From DATKSS01 sp035533335 (GTDB lineage Bacteria > Chloroflexota > Dormibacteria > Dormibacterales > Dormibacteraceae), in the NCBI GenBank assembly GCA_035533335.1, contig DATLUC010000031.1, forward strand, positions 1 through 64,000: a stretch of DNA of 64,000 nt, read 5' to 3'. This document shows, piece by piece, positions 41,894 through 49,459 of this stretch; positions within the stretch are counted from its first letter, which is position 1; every line of letters begins with the position of its first letter. Position numbers and translations under genes: made by a program. The notes below the pieces were generated by a model. It saw nothing but the letters and a program-made list of their open reading frames with translations. It ran no database searches and was not told the origin of the DNA.

Positions 41894-43306
41894 TTGAGCA
41901 AGACTCGTAACCATTTCGGCGCATGGTCGGCGATCATCGCGCTGTTGCCGGCCGCGTTTTTGATGGGCTGCGGAGGTGGCAGCAACAGCACCGGGACCAC
42001 CAACCTCAGCGACAACATGACCGGGACCATCACCGTCGCCTACTCGACGACCTATGTCTTCGACACGGACGCGACCTCTGTGATCTGGTGGAACAAGGTC
42101 AAGCAGGAGTTCGAGGCAGCTTATCCAAAGGCTCATCTCAACCTGCAGGGCTTCAACGGGACCGACGTTGACCTCGTGAACAAGGTCGCGTTGGAGTACA
42201 AGGATCCATCCACGACACCCGACGTGTTCATGCTGCCTTCCGGCTATGTCGGCCAGTGGGTCGGCTCGGACTACCTGCTGCCGCTCGACACATTCGTCAA
42301 CGACCCGACCAAGGCTCCGTTCTGGAGCTCGTTCCCCAAGGTGATCCAGGATGAAAGCCGCATCGGCGGCAAGGTCTACGCCGTGAACACCGGCGAGAAC
42401 AACACCGCCATCTACTACAACGATGCGATGCTGACCAAAGCCGGCATCAGCGTGCCCTGGACTCCCAAGACGTGGGCCGACGTGCTCACGGCGGCCCGCG
42501 CGGTCAAGGCCAGCGGCCAGGGGGTCGTTCCCCTTTGGGCGGGGGCCGGAACCAGCGCAGGCGCCGGTGGCGTCCTGCAGGGCGCCGCCAATCTCGTCTA
42601 CGGCTCTTCGACCCCGACGATCTTCGACTACAACACCAAGAAGTGGGTGGTCGACAGCCCGGGCTTGCGCGAGGTCATGCAGTTCTACAAGACCATCGCT
42701 TCCGAGGGCCTCGGGGCTTCGACATCTGATCTCTTCTCGCCCAAAGCGGTCGGCCGTCCGGTGGTCCTGCTGTTGAACCACCAGCTCGCCATCGCGATCG
42801 GCTCCAACTGGTTCGCCGACGCCTGGACCGAAGACAACCGCCACTGGGCCACCGCCGCCCAGGAGGCGAGCGCCGTGCCTCTTCCGACCTCAAACGGGCA
42901 GGCACCCGGCAGCGCCAGCACGCTGGGAGGCTGGGCCATCGCAATCTCCAAGGTCACCAAGCACCCTCAACTGTCGTGGGGCCTGCTCAAGATCATGGAA
43001 AGCGACGACAACCAGATCTACATCGCCAACCGGGCCGGCTTCGTGCCGCCCAACCAGAAGGACGCCCAGTCGCTCGGCTACCTGGATTTCGCGCCGCCCT
43101 TCAACCAGGCTTTTGCCAACGCTCTACCGAACTCGAGGCTGGTCCCCTCCGAGCAGGAGGGCTACCCGGTGTGGGTGCAGGGCATCGGCCAGGCGACCGG
43201 CCAGATCATGTCAGACCCGAGCACCTCGATCGACGCGGCGATCAAGATTCTTCATGACACAGTGGCCAACCAGGTCGGCCCTGACCAGGTCGAAACTCTG
43301 AATTAG
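41894..43306 (+). CDS. Sugar ABC transporter substrate-binding lipoprotein
   Basis: A 470-residue family 1 extracellular solute-binding protein. TTG at 41894 is preceded by GGAGGT and gives a signal peptide ending in the lipobox FLMGC (Cys at about residue 26), so it is lipid-anchored. The mature part shows ITVAYSTTY, VWSS-like and PLWAGAGTSAGAGG stretches of sugar-binding proteins. With the two permeases and ATPase it forms a complete importer, probably for inositol or a derivative (inference from the operon and its regulation). Confidence 0.9.
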   Translation: MSKTRNHFGAWSAIIALLPAAFLMGCGGGSNSTGTTNLSDNMTGTITVAYSTTYVFDTDATSVIWWNKVKQEFEAAYPKAHLNLQGFNGTDVDLVNKVALEYKDPSTTPDVFMLPSGYVGQWVGSDYLLPLDTFVNDPTKAPFWSSFPKVIQDESRIGGKVYAVNTGENNTAIYYNDAMLTKAGISVPWTPKTWADVLTAARAVKASGQGVVPLWAGAGTSAGAGGVLQGAANLVYGSSTPTIFDYNTKKWVVDSPGLREVMQFYKTIASEGLGASTSDLFSPKAVGRPVVLLLNHQLAIAIGSNWFADAWTEDNRHWATAAQEASAVPLPTSNGQAPGSASTLGGWAIAISKVTKHPQLSWGLLKIMESDDNQIYIANRAGFVPPNQKDAQSLGYLDFAPPFNQAFANALPNSRLVPSEQEGYPVWVQGIGQATGQIMSDPSTSIDAAIKILHDTVANQVGPDQVETLN

Positions 43307-43314
43307 GCCAATCT

Positions 43315-43343
43315 GGCAGGGCGGACCGGCTGTCCGCCCTGCC
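43315..43343 (+). terminator. Hairpin after the binding-protein gene
   Basis: Perfect 12-base-pair stem GGCAGGGCGGAC / GTCCGCCCTGCC with 5-base loop CGGCT, starting 9 bases after the stop. No T-run follows, so it may be a partial terminator or mRNA-stabilising hairpin that keeps binding-protein expression higher than that of the downstream amidohydrolase and Rieske genes. Confidence 0.6.
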
Positions 43344-43369
43344 CAACCATCTTCAACATAGGAGCCAGC

Positions 43370-44494
43370 ATGTATTCCGGAGCTGTCATCGATTGCGACG
43401 TCCACCACGCTCGAACCAGCGACGCGGAGCTGATCGAGTACCTGTCGCGCGGATGGCGGGAGTACGTGACCGATCGCGGTCCGGCCGGCAACGTACCGCT
43501 CACGGTGCAGGACGGATTTCCGAACCCGCATGGCTTTATGAGGGCGGACACCTACCCTGAGGGGGGCGGTGAGCCGGGGTCGGACTATCCGACCATGCGC
43601 ACCCAGCTCCTCGAGTCCAATGATGTACGGCGCGCGATCCTCACGTTCGGCGATGACAGCCACGTCGCCGGCCATCACAACCCTTACTTCGCGAATGAGC
43701 TCGCCCGCGCATGCAACGACTGGAGCGTGGACCGCTGGTTGTCCCGCGATCCGAGGCTCTGCTCGTCGATCCTAGTCGGCGCGCAGCTACCTGAGCTCGC
43801 GGCCCAGGAGGTGCGGCGCCACGCCGCCAACCCGCGGATGGTCCAGGTGATGCTCGTGGACAATCCGTTCAACTACGGCTTCGGCCACCCCGTCTTCCAT
43901 CCGATCTATGCCGCGGCAGAGGAGACCGGGCGCCCTGTCGCCATCCACGGCGGAGCCGGCGGCTGGGCCAATCCGGCGAGCACGGGCGGTGGCAGCGTGA
44001 ACACGTACTTCGAGACCCACGTCCTGTGGCCGCAGGCGATCCAGACCCACCTCGTGAGCTTCATCGCGCACGGGGTGTTCGAAAAGTATCCCCGGCTGCG
44101 ACTCGTCCTCATCGAAGGTGGCTCGGCGTGGATACCGAGCCTTCTCTGGCGTTTCGACACCGAGTACAAGGGGTTGAGGCGCGAGGTGCCCTGGCTGAAG
44201 AAGATGCCAAGCGAGTATTTCGCCGAGCACGTCTGGGCCACCACGCAGCCGTTGGAGATCGCGCCGAAGCGTGAGGACATGGTCGAGCTGCTCCGCTCGA
44301 TGAATCTCCAGAGCCATCTCGTCTACGCCTCCGACTATCCCCACTGGGACGCCGACGAGATCGACTACCTGTCGACCCGCCTGCCCTCGGAATGGCATTC
44401 CCGGGTCTTCTTCCAGAACGCCTGCAGGCTCTACGGCTGGAAGCCCGAGGAGTTCGAGAAGCCGGAGAAGGCGGCCGCCACAGCACCTCGATGA
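43370..44494 (+). CDS. Amidohydrolase family 2 (ACMSD/LigI-like) protein
   Basis: A 374-residue TIM-barrel metal enzyme. Metal-ligand motifs: IDCDVHHA near the N-terminus (in place of DxHxH), His in AIHGGAGG, His in SFIAHGVFE and Asp in YASDYPHWD. Members of this group include decarboxylases (ACMSD) and lactonases (LigI). It follows the importer operon after a hairpin, has a good AGGAG ribosome site, and overlaps the Rieske gene by ATGA. Here it could be a lactonase or hydrolase for a cyclitol- or sugar-acid derivative; this is not settled by sequence. Confidence 0.85.
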   Translation: MYSGAVIDCDVHHARTSDAELIEYLSRGWREYVTDRGPAGNVPLTVQDGFPNPHGFMRADTYPEGGGEPGSDYPTMRTQLLESNDVRRAILTFGDDSHVAGHHNPYFANELARACNDWSVDRWLSRDPRLCSSILVGAQLPELAAQEVRRHAANPRMVQVMLVDNPFNYGFGHPVFHPIYAAAEETGRPVAIHGGAGGWANPASTGGGSVNTYFETHVLWPQAIQTHLVSFIAHGVFEKYPRLRLVLIEGGSAWIPSLLWRFDTEYKGLRREVPWLKKMPSEYFAEHVWATTQPLEIAPKREDMVELLRSMNLQSHLVYASDYPHWDADEIDYLSTRLPSEWHSRVFFQNACRLYGWKPEEFEKPEKAAATAPR

Positions 44495-44859
44495 CGGTGG
44501 ACGTGGGATCTATCTCCGACTTCGAGGACAGGCGCTTTCGAATCGTCATGGCAGGCAGGTTCGAGGTGGGGGTCTTGAAATGGAACGGCCGGTTCTTCGC
44601 GATCCACAACCGCTGCCCTCACCAGAAAGGGCCCGTATGCCTCGGCGTGGTCAGCGGCCGGTTGAACGGTTCATCACCCGGGTCGATGGACCTCGATGAC
44701 GAGACGCCCGTGGTCGCCTGCCCCTGGCACGGCTGGGAGTTCGACCTGTCGCGCGGTCGCGCGCTCTGGGATGAGTCTTACGCCGTGAGGACGGTGCCGG
44801 TGCGCGTGGAGGACGGCCGCGTGCTGCTCGAGGTGGGGAAGGGCCGCTCCGGCGACTAG
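44491..44859 (+). CDS. Small Rieske-type [2Fe-2S] protein
   Basis: A 122-residue stand-alone Rieske ferredoxin. Cluster ligands are Cys-His in NRCPHQKGP and Cys-His in CPWHGWEF; the loop between the two boxes is longer (about 25 residues) than in common Rieske ferredoxins. Such proteins donate electrons to Rieske oxygenases, but no oxygenase is encoded nearby. It is coupled to the amidohydrolase by ATGA and its end overlaps the convergent enolase-superfamily gene by 4 bases. Confidence 0.88.
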   Translation: MTVDVGSISDFEDRRFRIVMAGRFEVGVLKWNGRFFAIHNRCPHQKGPVCLGVVSGRLNGSSPGSMDLDDETPVVACPWHGWEFDLSRGRALWDESYAVRTVPVRVEDGRVLLEVGKGRSGD

Positions 44860-46016
44860 TCGCGCGCGGGGACGGTGTGCGTGCTGACCGTGTAGCGGGC
44901 GATGCGTTCTTCGTCCAGGACGAGCCCGAAGCCGGGGCGGTCGGGCACGCGGACACAACCGTCCCCGTCGATCACCAAGGGCTCGGCCAGCATCTGGTCG
45001 CGCGCGGCTGCGGTCCAGCCGCTGGGCGGGTCATGAGGAAACTCGAGGAAGGGGCAGTTGGGGATGGCCGCCGAGAGGTGCAGGTTGGCCATCAGCCCGA
45101 TCCCGTTGCCCCATGTGTGCGGAGCGACCTCCAGGCCCGCCACCTCGGCCAGCGCGGCGATCTTGCGCATCTGGCCGACGCCTTCCGACAGCAGCGCGTC
45201 CGGCTGGAGCACGTCGTAGCAACCTCGGTCGATCAGGAGCTTGAACTCGTGCAGGCCATGGTTGTCCTCGCCGCCCGCGATCGGAAGGCGGTCGAGCTTG
45301 TCGCGCAGCCGGCGCAGGCCGTCGTAGTCGTGGCGGGGAAGCGGCTCTTCGAGCCAGCGAACGTTCATCGACTGCAGCTCGCGGGCGATCGTTAGCGCCA
45401 TGGGAAACCCCCAGGGCCGGTGACCGCCGTGACCCGGCTCCACGCCGGCCTGGTTGGCGTCGACCATGATGTCGATGCGGTCCCCGACGGCCGCCCTCAC
45501 CGCTTCGACCACCTTCAGGTCTTCCCGCGGGTCGGGCAGGTGGAAGCGGAACTTGACTGCTCGGTATCCCTCGGCGAGCATCCGTTTCACGTCTTCCACG
45601 CGTTGCGCCGGCGGGCGGACCTCGGCGGTGGCGCAGTACGCCGTGACGCGATCGGAGTAGCCGCCCCACAGACGCGCGACGGGAAGCCCGGCCAGCTTCC
45701 CGACCAGGTCCCACAGTGGCATCTCCATGCAGTAGACCGGTGCGCCGAGGATCTCCGCGTCGCGCAGCACCGGCACCAGGCGTTCGACGAAGGTCGGGTC
45801 CTCGCCGATGAAGTAGGGCGCCACGAAACGCTCGATGGCGATGGCGGCTTCGACGCCGGCGTGCGCGGCGCCAATGCCGGTCAGGCCGTCATCGGTCTGG
45901 ACCTCGATCAGGACCATGAGCAGGTCCGGCTGGTTGCGGCCCCGTGCCCAGGCGGGGTGGAACTCTTGCTCGAGCGGGAAGTCGACGACGCGGCAGGTGA
46001 TGCGCTCGATCTTCAA
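44856..46016 (-). CDS. Enolase-superfamily enzyme (mandelate racemase-type), copy 1
   Basis: A 386-residue member of the mandelate racemase/muconate lactonising group. The capping domain covers about residues 1-125 (with a PLEQEFHPAWARG opening); the barrel shows KFRF (the Kx(K/R) catalytic box), metal ligands in MVDANQAG, WLEEPLP and GGEDNH, and the catalytic His of APHTWGNGIG with LQPDALLSEG. This His-Asp arrangement is that of acid-sugar dehydratases and racemases. TTG start at 46016 overlaps the TIM-barrel gene (TTGA). Closely related to 47026-48192. Substrate probably an aldonate or cyclitol-derived acid. Confidence 0.88.
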   Translation of the reverse strand: MKIERITCRVVDFPLEQEFHPAWARGRNQPDLLMVLIEVQTDDGLTGIGAAHAGVEAAIAIERFVAPYFIGEDPTFVERLVPVLRDAEILGAPVYCMEMPLWDLVGKLAGLPVARLWGGYSDRVTAYCATAEVRPPAQRVEDVKRMLAEGYRAVKFRFHLPDPREDLKVVEAVRAAVGDRIDIMVDANQAGVEPGHGGHRPWGFPMALTIARELQSMNVRWLEEPLPRHDYDGLRRLRDKLDRLPIAGGEDNHGLHEFKLLIDRGCYDVLQPDALLSEGVGQMRKIAALAEVAGLEVAPHTWGNGIGLMANLHLSAAIPNCPFLEFPHDPPSGWTAAARDQMLAEPLVIDGDGCVRVPDRPGFGLVLDEERIARYTVSTHTVPARD

Positions 46017-46978
46017 TCGCGTGTCACGGCGGCGAGCACGCGGGCCGACTCGAGGATCGATTCCTCGACCGGGACGAACGGGTCCTCGTACTCGATGCTG
46101 ATGGTGCCGCCGAAGCCCTGGTCACGCAGCATTCCGACGAATCGCCGCCACCATTCCTCGTCATGTCCCCGGCCGACGGTGGCGAAGTTCCATGGCATGT
46201 CGTCCGGCGGGCTGGGCCAGCGGTTGTCGAGCATCCCGTTCAGAGCCAAGCGGCGCTGGTGGATGGTTGTGTCCTTGCCGTGAACATGGCCGATGCGGTC
46301 GCCCAGCGCCTCGATCATCGCGAGCGGATCCATCGACTGCCAGAAGAAGTGGCTCGGATCGAGGTTGACCCCGAGGTTGGATCCCAGCTGGCGCAACCGG
46401 CTGAACGTCTCGAAGTTGTAGACGTAGGTCCCGGGGTGGAGCTCGAAGCAGATCAGGAGCTGGGGATGCTCGCGGCGGGCGAGGGCCGAGATCTCGATCC
46501 AGTACGGCGCCACGCGCTCCCTCCACTGCCAGTCGGCGATCCGTTCGAGGTCAGGCAGCCAGCCGCCGCCGCTAAAGTGCGGCGCCGAGCGGTCGGTAGC
46601 CGAGGCGCCTGGGCAGCCCGACATGGCGACGACGCGGTTCACGCCCAGCTCGGCCGCGAGCCGGATCGCCTGGCGCAGGTCAGCGTCGTGACGAGCGGCG
46701 ATCTCCGGGTTCGGGTGCAGCGGGTTGCCCGATACGTTGAGCGCCGAGATGCCCAGGCCCGCATCGACGATGGGCCGGCGCCACTCGCGGACGGCGGTTG
46801 ACTTGCCGAGCAGCGCGGCGACATCGCAGTGGGGCGCGGGCGAGTAGCCCCCGACTCCCAGCTCGAGGTCCTCGACCAGGCCGGTCCGAGAAGCCCAATC
46901 CACCACCTCTTCCAGGGTGCGCTCGGGCAGGGCGTCGGTCAGGAGGCCAATTCGCAGCTCACGATTGGAGCGTTCCAA
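46013..46978 (-). CDS. Xylose-isomerase-like TIM-barrel sugar isomerase/epimerase, paralogue
   Basis: A 321-residue paralogue of the protein at 28993-29949, with metal-site candidates in ICFELHPGT, VNLDPSHFFW, HVHGKD and SIEYEDP. It heads a two-gene operon with the enolase-superfamily gene. The only suitable start is TTG at 46978, which lies at the edge of the operator palindrome and only about 5-10 bases after the expected transcription start, so the mRNA would be nearly leaderless. Reaction unknown. Confidence 0.83.
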   Translation of the reverse strand: MERSNRELRIGLLTDALPERTLEEVVDWASRTGLVEDLELGVGGYSPAPHCDVAALLGKSTAVREWRRPIVDAGLGISALNVSGNPLHPNPEIAARHDADLRQAIRLAAELGVNRVVAMSGCPGASATDRSAPHFSGGGWLPDLERIADWQWRERVAPYWIEISALARREHPQLLICFELHPGTYVYNFETFSRLRQLGSNLGVNLDPSHFFWQSMDPLAMIEALGDRIGHVHGKDTTIHQRRLALNGMLDNRWPSPPDDMPWNFATVGRGHDEEWWRRFVGMLRDQGFGGTISIEYEDPFVPVEESILESARVLAAVTRD

Positions 46979-47018
46979 AATGTTCGTTCAAAATATGGCC
47001 CCGCAGGGTGTTTGTCAA
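46965..47018 (-). promoter_or_regulatory. Promoter and LacI-type operator overlapping the TIM-barrel start codon
   Basis: On the minus strand: perfect -35 TTGACA (47018-47013), 17-base spacer, -10 TATTTT (46995-46990), then TTGGAACGCTCCAA (46978-46965). The operator sequence is identical to the second operator of the ABC importer promoter. The TTG start codon of the gene is the first three bases of the palindrome. Confidence 0.8.
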
Positions 47019-47025
47019 CGTGGAG

Positions 47026-48192
47026 TCAGCCGAAGCGGGCCACCGTGTGGCGCTCGACCAGCTCCTCGTCGAGGGTGAAGCCGAACCCGGGTCCCTGGGG
47101 CAGGGCCAGTGTGCCGTCGGCTTCGATCCACGGCCTGGGCTCGATCATCTGGCTCAGGGCCGAGGCCGGCCAGCCGGGCGGCTCGTGGGGGAACTCGAAC
47201 CAGGACCGGTTGGGGATCGAGGCGACCAGGTGCAGGTTGGCCAGCAGCCCGATGCCATGCGTCCAGGTGTGCGGGGCCATCGTGAGCCCGGCCGCCTCGG
47301 CCAGCGCCGCGATCTTCCTCAGCTGGTAGACGCCCTCCGAAAGGACCGCGTCCGGCTGCAGGATGTCGTAGCACCCACGCTCGATCAGCAGCTTGAACTC
47401 GTGGATTCCATGGTTGTTCTCGCCCCCCGCCAGCCGTAGCGTGCCGAGGCGGTCGCGCAGTCGCTTCAGCCCCGCGTAATCGTGCCGCGGAAGCGGCTCT
47501 TCGAGCCAGGTGACGCCCAGCCTTTCGAGCTCCAGCGCCACGCCGGCCGCGACCGGGAAGCTCCACTGCCGATGGCCGCCGAACCCGGGCGCCAGGCCCG
47601 CCTGGTTGGCGTCGACCAGGACGGCGAGCCGTTCGCCGAACTCTGCTCGCAGGGCCTCGACCACGCGAATGTCTTCGCGTGGGTCGTCGGAGTGGAAGCG
47701 CAGCTTGACCGCCTTGAACCCGTCGTCGAGGATCCGCTGGCAGTCCTCCACCCGGCGCTCCGGCGAGCGGATCTCGCCGGTTGCGCAGTACGCCGGCACA
47801 CGGTCGGTCTCGGCCCCCCACATCTTGTACACAGGCATCCCCGCCGCTTTGCCGGCGATGTCCCATAGTGCAATCTCGACGCAGTAAACAGGCGGTCCCA
47901 GGATCTCGCTGTCCTTGAGAATCCCCGTCAGCTGCTCAGGTCGCGCAGCGTCGCGTCCGAGGAGGTGCGGGGTAACGAACCGGTCGATGGCGATCGCGGT
48001 CTCGGAACGCGCCTCGGCCCCGGCGATTCCAGTGATGCCGGCTTCGGTCTCGACCTCGACCACCGTCATGAAGAAGCTCTTCTGGATTTCGCCGCGTCCC
48101 CAGGCCGGCCTGAACTCCCGCGGCAGCGGCAGATCGAGCACCCGCGAGCGGATACGTGTGATCCGCGTGTCGGGACGAGACGAAGTTGTCAC
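47026..48192 (-). CDS. Enolase-superfamily enzyme (mandelate racemase-type), copy 2
   Basis: A 388-residue paralogue of the enzyme at 44856-46016 with the same catalytic layout: KLRF box, VDANQAG, WLEEPLP, GGENNH (Asn where copy 1 has Asp), LQPDAVLSEG and APHTWTHGIG. The two copies share PRHDY and HEFKLLI(D/E)RGCYD, pointing to duplication followed by specialisation. GTG at 48192 starts it; no regulon palindrome is seen upstream, but it reads towards the operator-controlled pair 46978-44856. Confidence 0.87.
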   Translation of the reverse strand: MTTSSRPDTRITRIRSRVLDLPLPREFRPAWGRGEIQKSFFMTVVEVETEAGITGIAGAEARSETAIAIDRFVTPHLLGRDAARPEQLTGILKDSEILGPPVYCVEIALWDIAGKAAGMPVYKMWGAETDRVPAYCATGEIRSPERRVEDCQRILDDGFKAVKLRFHSDDPREDIRVVEALRAEFGERLAVLVDANQAGLAPGFGGHRQWSFPVAAGVALELERLGVTWLEEPLPRHDYAGLKRLRDRLGTLRLAGGENNHGIHEFKLLIERGCYDILQPDAVLSEGVYQLRKIAALAEAAGLTMAPHTWTHGIGLLANLHLVASIPNRSWFEFPHEPPGWPASALSQMIEPRPWIEADGTLALPQGPGFGFTLDEELVERHTVARFG

Positions 48193-48384
48193 CGCCAGCC
48201 ATCCTATCCGTCACAGCTCGCAGGAGCGCCGCACTTGAGTTTGCTGCGGCCATCCCGCTAAGGTGAATCCAGTGGGGACATGCTGACCCGCCGCCGTGCG
48301 GTGGACCATTGCCGGTGCTCATCGGCGCTCTGTACTTGCTGCGCTCCCGTTTTCTTTTGACGCAGCATTTCAAGGAGGTTTCTG

Positions 48385-48894
48385 ATGAGTGTCACAGACG
48401 AGCTGGTTCAAAACAACGAGGCTTATTCCCGTTCGTTCAAGATGGCCGATCTGTCGATGCCGCCGGCCAAAAGTGTGGCCGTTCTCGCCTGCATGGACGC
48501 GAGGCTCGACGTGCACAAGATCCTCGGCCTGCAGGTGGGCGAGGCGCACGTCATCCGCAATGCCGGCGGCGTCGCCACCGATGATGCCATCCGTTCGCTG
48601 GTCATCTCGCAGCGCCTGCTGGGCACCAAGGAGATCGTGCTGATCCACCACACGGACTGCGGGATGCTGACCTTCAAGGACGACGAGCTCAAGGGCCAGA
48701 TCGAGAAGGAGACCGGGATCCGCCCGCCGTTTGCGCTGGAGGCGTTCAGCAGCCTCGAGGGGGACGTGGAGCAGTCGATCGCCCGCATCAAGGCAAGTCC
48801 GTTCATTCCCAACAAGTCGAGCGTTCGGGGCTTTGTCTATGACGTCAAGACTGGACGCCTGAACGAAGTCAAGGTCACCGTGGCCGTCCGCTGA
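48385..48894 (+). CDS. Beta-class carbonic anhydrase
   Basis: A 169-residue zinc enzyme interconverting CO2 and bicarbonate. Zinc ligands Cys36, His89 and Cys92 (ACMDARLD and HHTDCGM) and the Asp38-Arg40 dyad are present, as in the short Rv1284-type beta enzymes. A strong AAGGAGGT ribosome site precedes ATG 48385. It is a single-gene unit followed by a hairpin. Confidence 0.93.
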   Translation: MSVTDELVQNNEAYSRSFKMADLSMPPAKSVAVLACMDARLDVHKILGLQVGEAHVIRNAGGVATDDAIRSLVISQRLLGTKEIVLIHHTDCGMLTFKDDELKGQIEKETGIRPPFALEAFSSLEGDVEQSIARIKASPFIPNKSSVRGFVYDVKTGRLNEVKVTVAVR

Positions 48895-48910
48895 CCGAAG
48901 AAGTCCTGTT

Positions 48911-48943
48911 GGGGCGCCTGGGCTCGCACAGTCCGGGCGCCCC
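48911..48943 (+). terminator. Hairpin terminator after carbonic anhydrase
   Basis: GGGGCGCCTGGGC (48911-48923) pairs with GTCCGGGCGCCCC (48931-48943): 13 pairs including two G-U pairs, with a 7-base loop. No T-run follows, as is common in GC-rich genomes. Confidence 0.55.
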
Positions 48944-48969
48944 CGTGCCGTCGCCTAAGCTTTCGTCCG

Positions 48970-49221
48970 ATGAGGCTGGCCGTGGGCAACGTTTTGTCGT
49001 GGCTCGTCACGGGGTTGTTCGGCGTCATCACACTCGCCCTCGCCTTCGAAAGCTGGGCGCTGCTCACGGGCCATACCCCGATCACCGACTACGTGCGGCC
49101 GGCCGTCCATTCGTACCCAGGGGTGGCCTTCTTCATCGCAGTCGTGATCGGCCTGCTGCTCGGCCACTTCCTGTGGGGCCCGGCCTGGGGTAGGACCTCG
49201 CCGTCGGGCGACCGGCCGTGA
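48970..49221 (+). CDS. Small two-helix membrane protein, tandem copy 1
   Basis: An 83-residue protein with two hydrophobic segments (about residues 7-32 and 49-70). Its pattern FESWALLTGHTPITDYVRPAV then AVVIGLLLGHFLW recurs in the next gene, so the two are tandem duplicates. I do not recognise the family. Its stop overlaps the start of copy 2 (GTGA). Confidence 0.65.
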   Translation: MRLAVGNVLSWLVTGLFGVITLALAFESWALLTGHTPITDYVRPAVHSYPGVAFFIAVVIGLLLGHFLWGPAWGRTSPSGDRP

Positions 49222-49430
49222 CGTTCAACCCTCCGGCGGTCCTCTCTCTCATCGCGACCGCCGGCTCGCTGTTCGCATTTCTCCTGATGCTCGAGGAGTC
49301 GATCGCGCTCGCGCGGGGCCGCGACCCGATGAGCAACAGCGTGCGCGCGGTGGTCAGGAGATTCCCTCGCGTGACATATGCCTTCGCCGTCCTCATCGGC
49401 ATGCTGCTCGGCCACCTGTTCTGGCCATAA
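49218..49430 (+). CDS. Small two-helix membrane protein, tandem copy 2
   Basis: A 70-residue protein with the same layout as its neighbour: helix, LEESIALARGRDPMSNSVRAV loop-like linker, and second helix AVLIGMLLGHLFW. GTG at 49218 overlaps the stop of copy 1. The conserved Glu after helix 1 and the GxLLGHxxW end suggest a shared, possibly pairing function. Function unknown. Confidence 0.65.
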   Translation: MTFNPPAVLSLIATAGSLFAFLLMLEESIALARGRDPMSNSVRAVVRRFPRVTYAFAVLIGMLLGHLFWP

Positions 49431-49459
49431 ACCCCGCGCCGACCGCCCGCCGCTCGGAG

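Noticed and set aside
48193..48384. Possible RNA gene in the spacer before carbonic anhydrase
   Set aside because: I could not find a cloverleaf, conserved tRNA boxes or a riboswitch-like core; only a ribosome site is recognisable.
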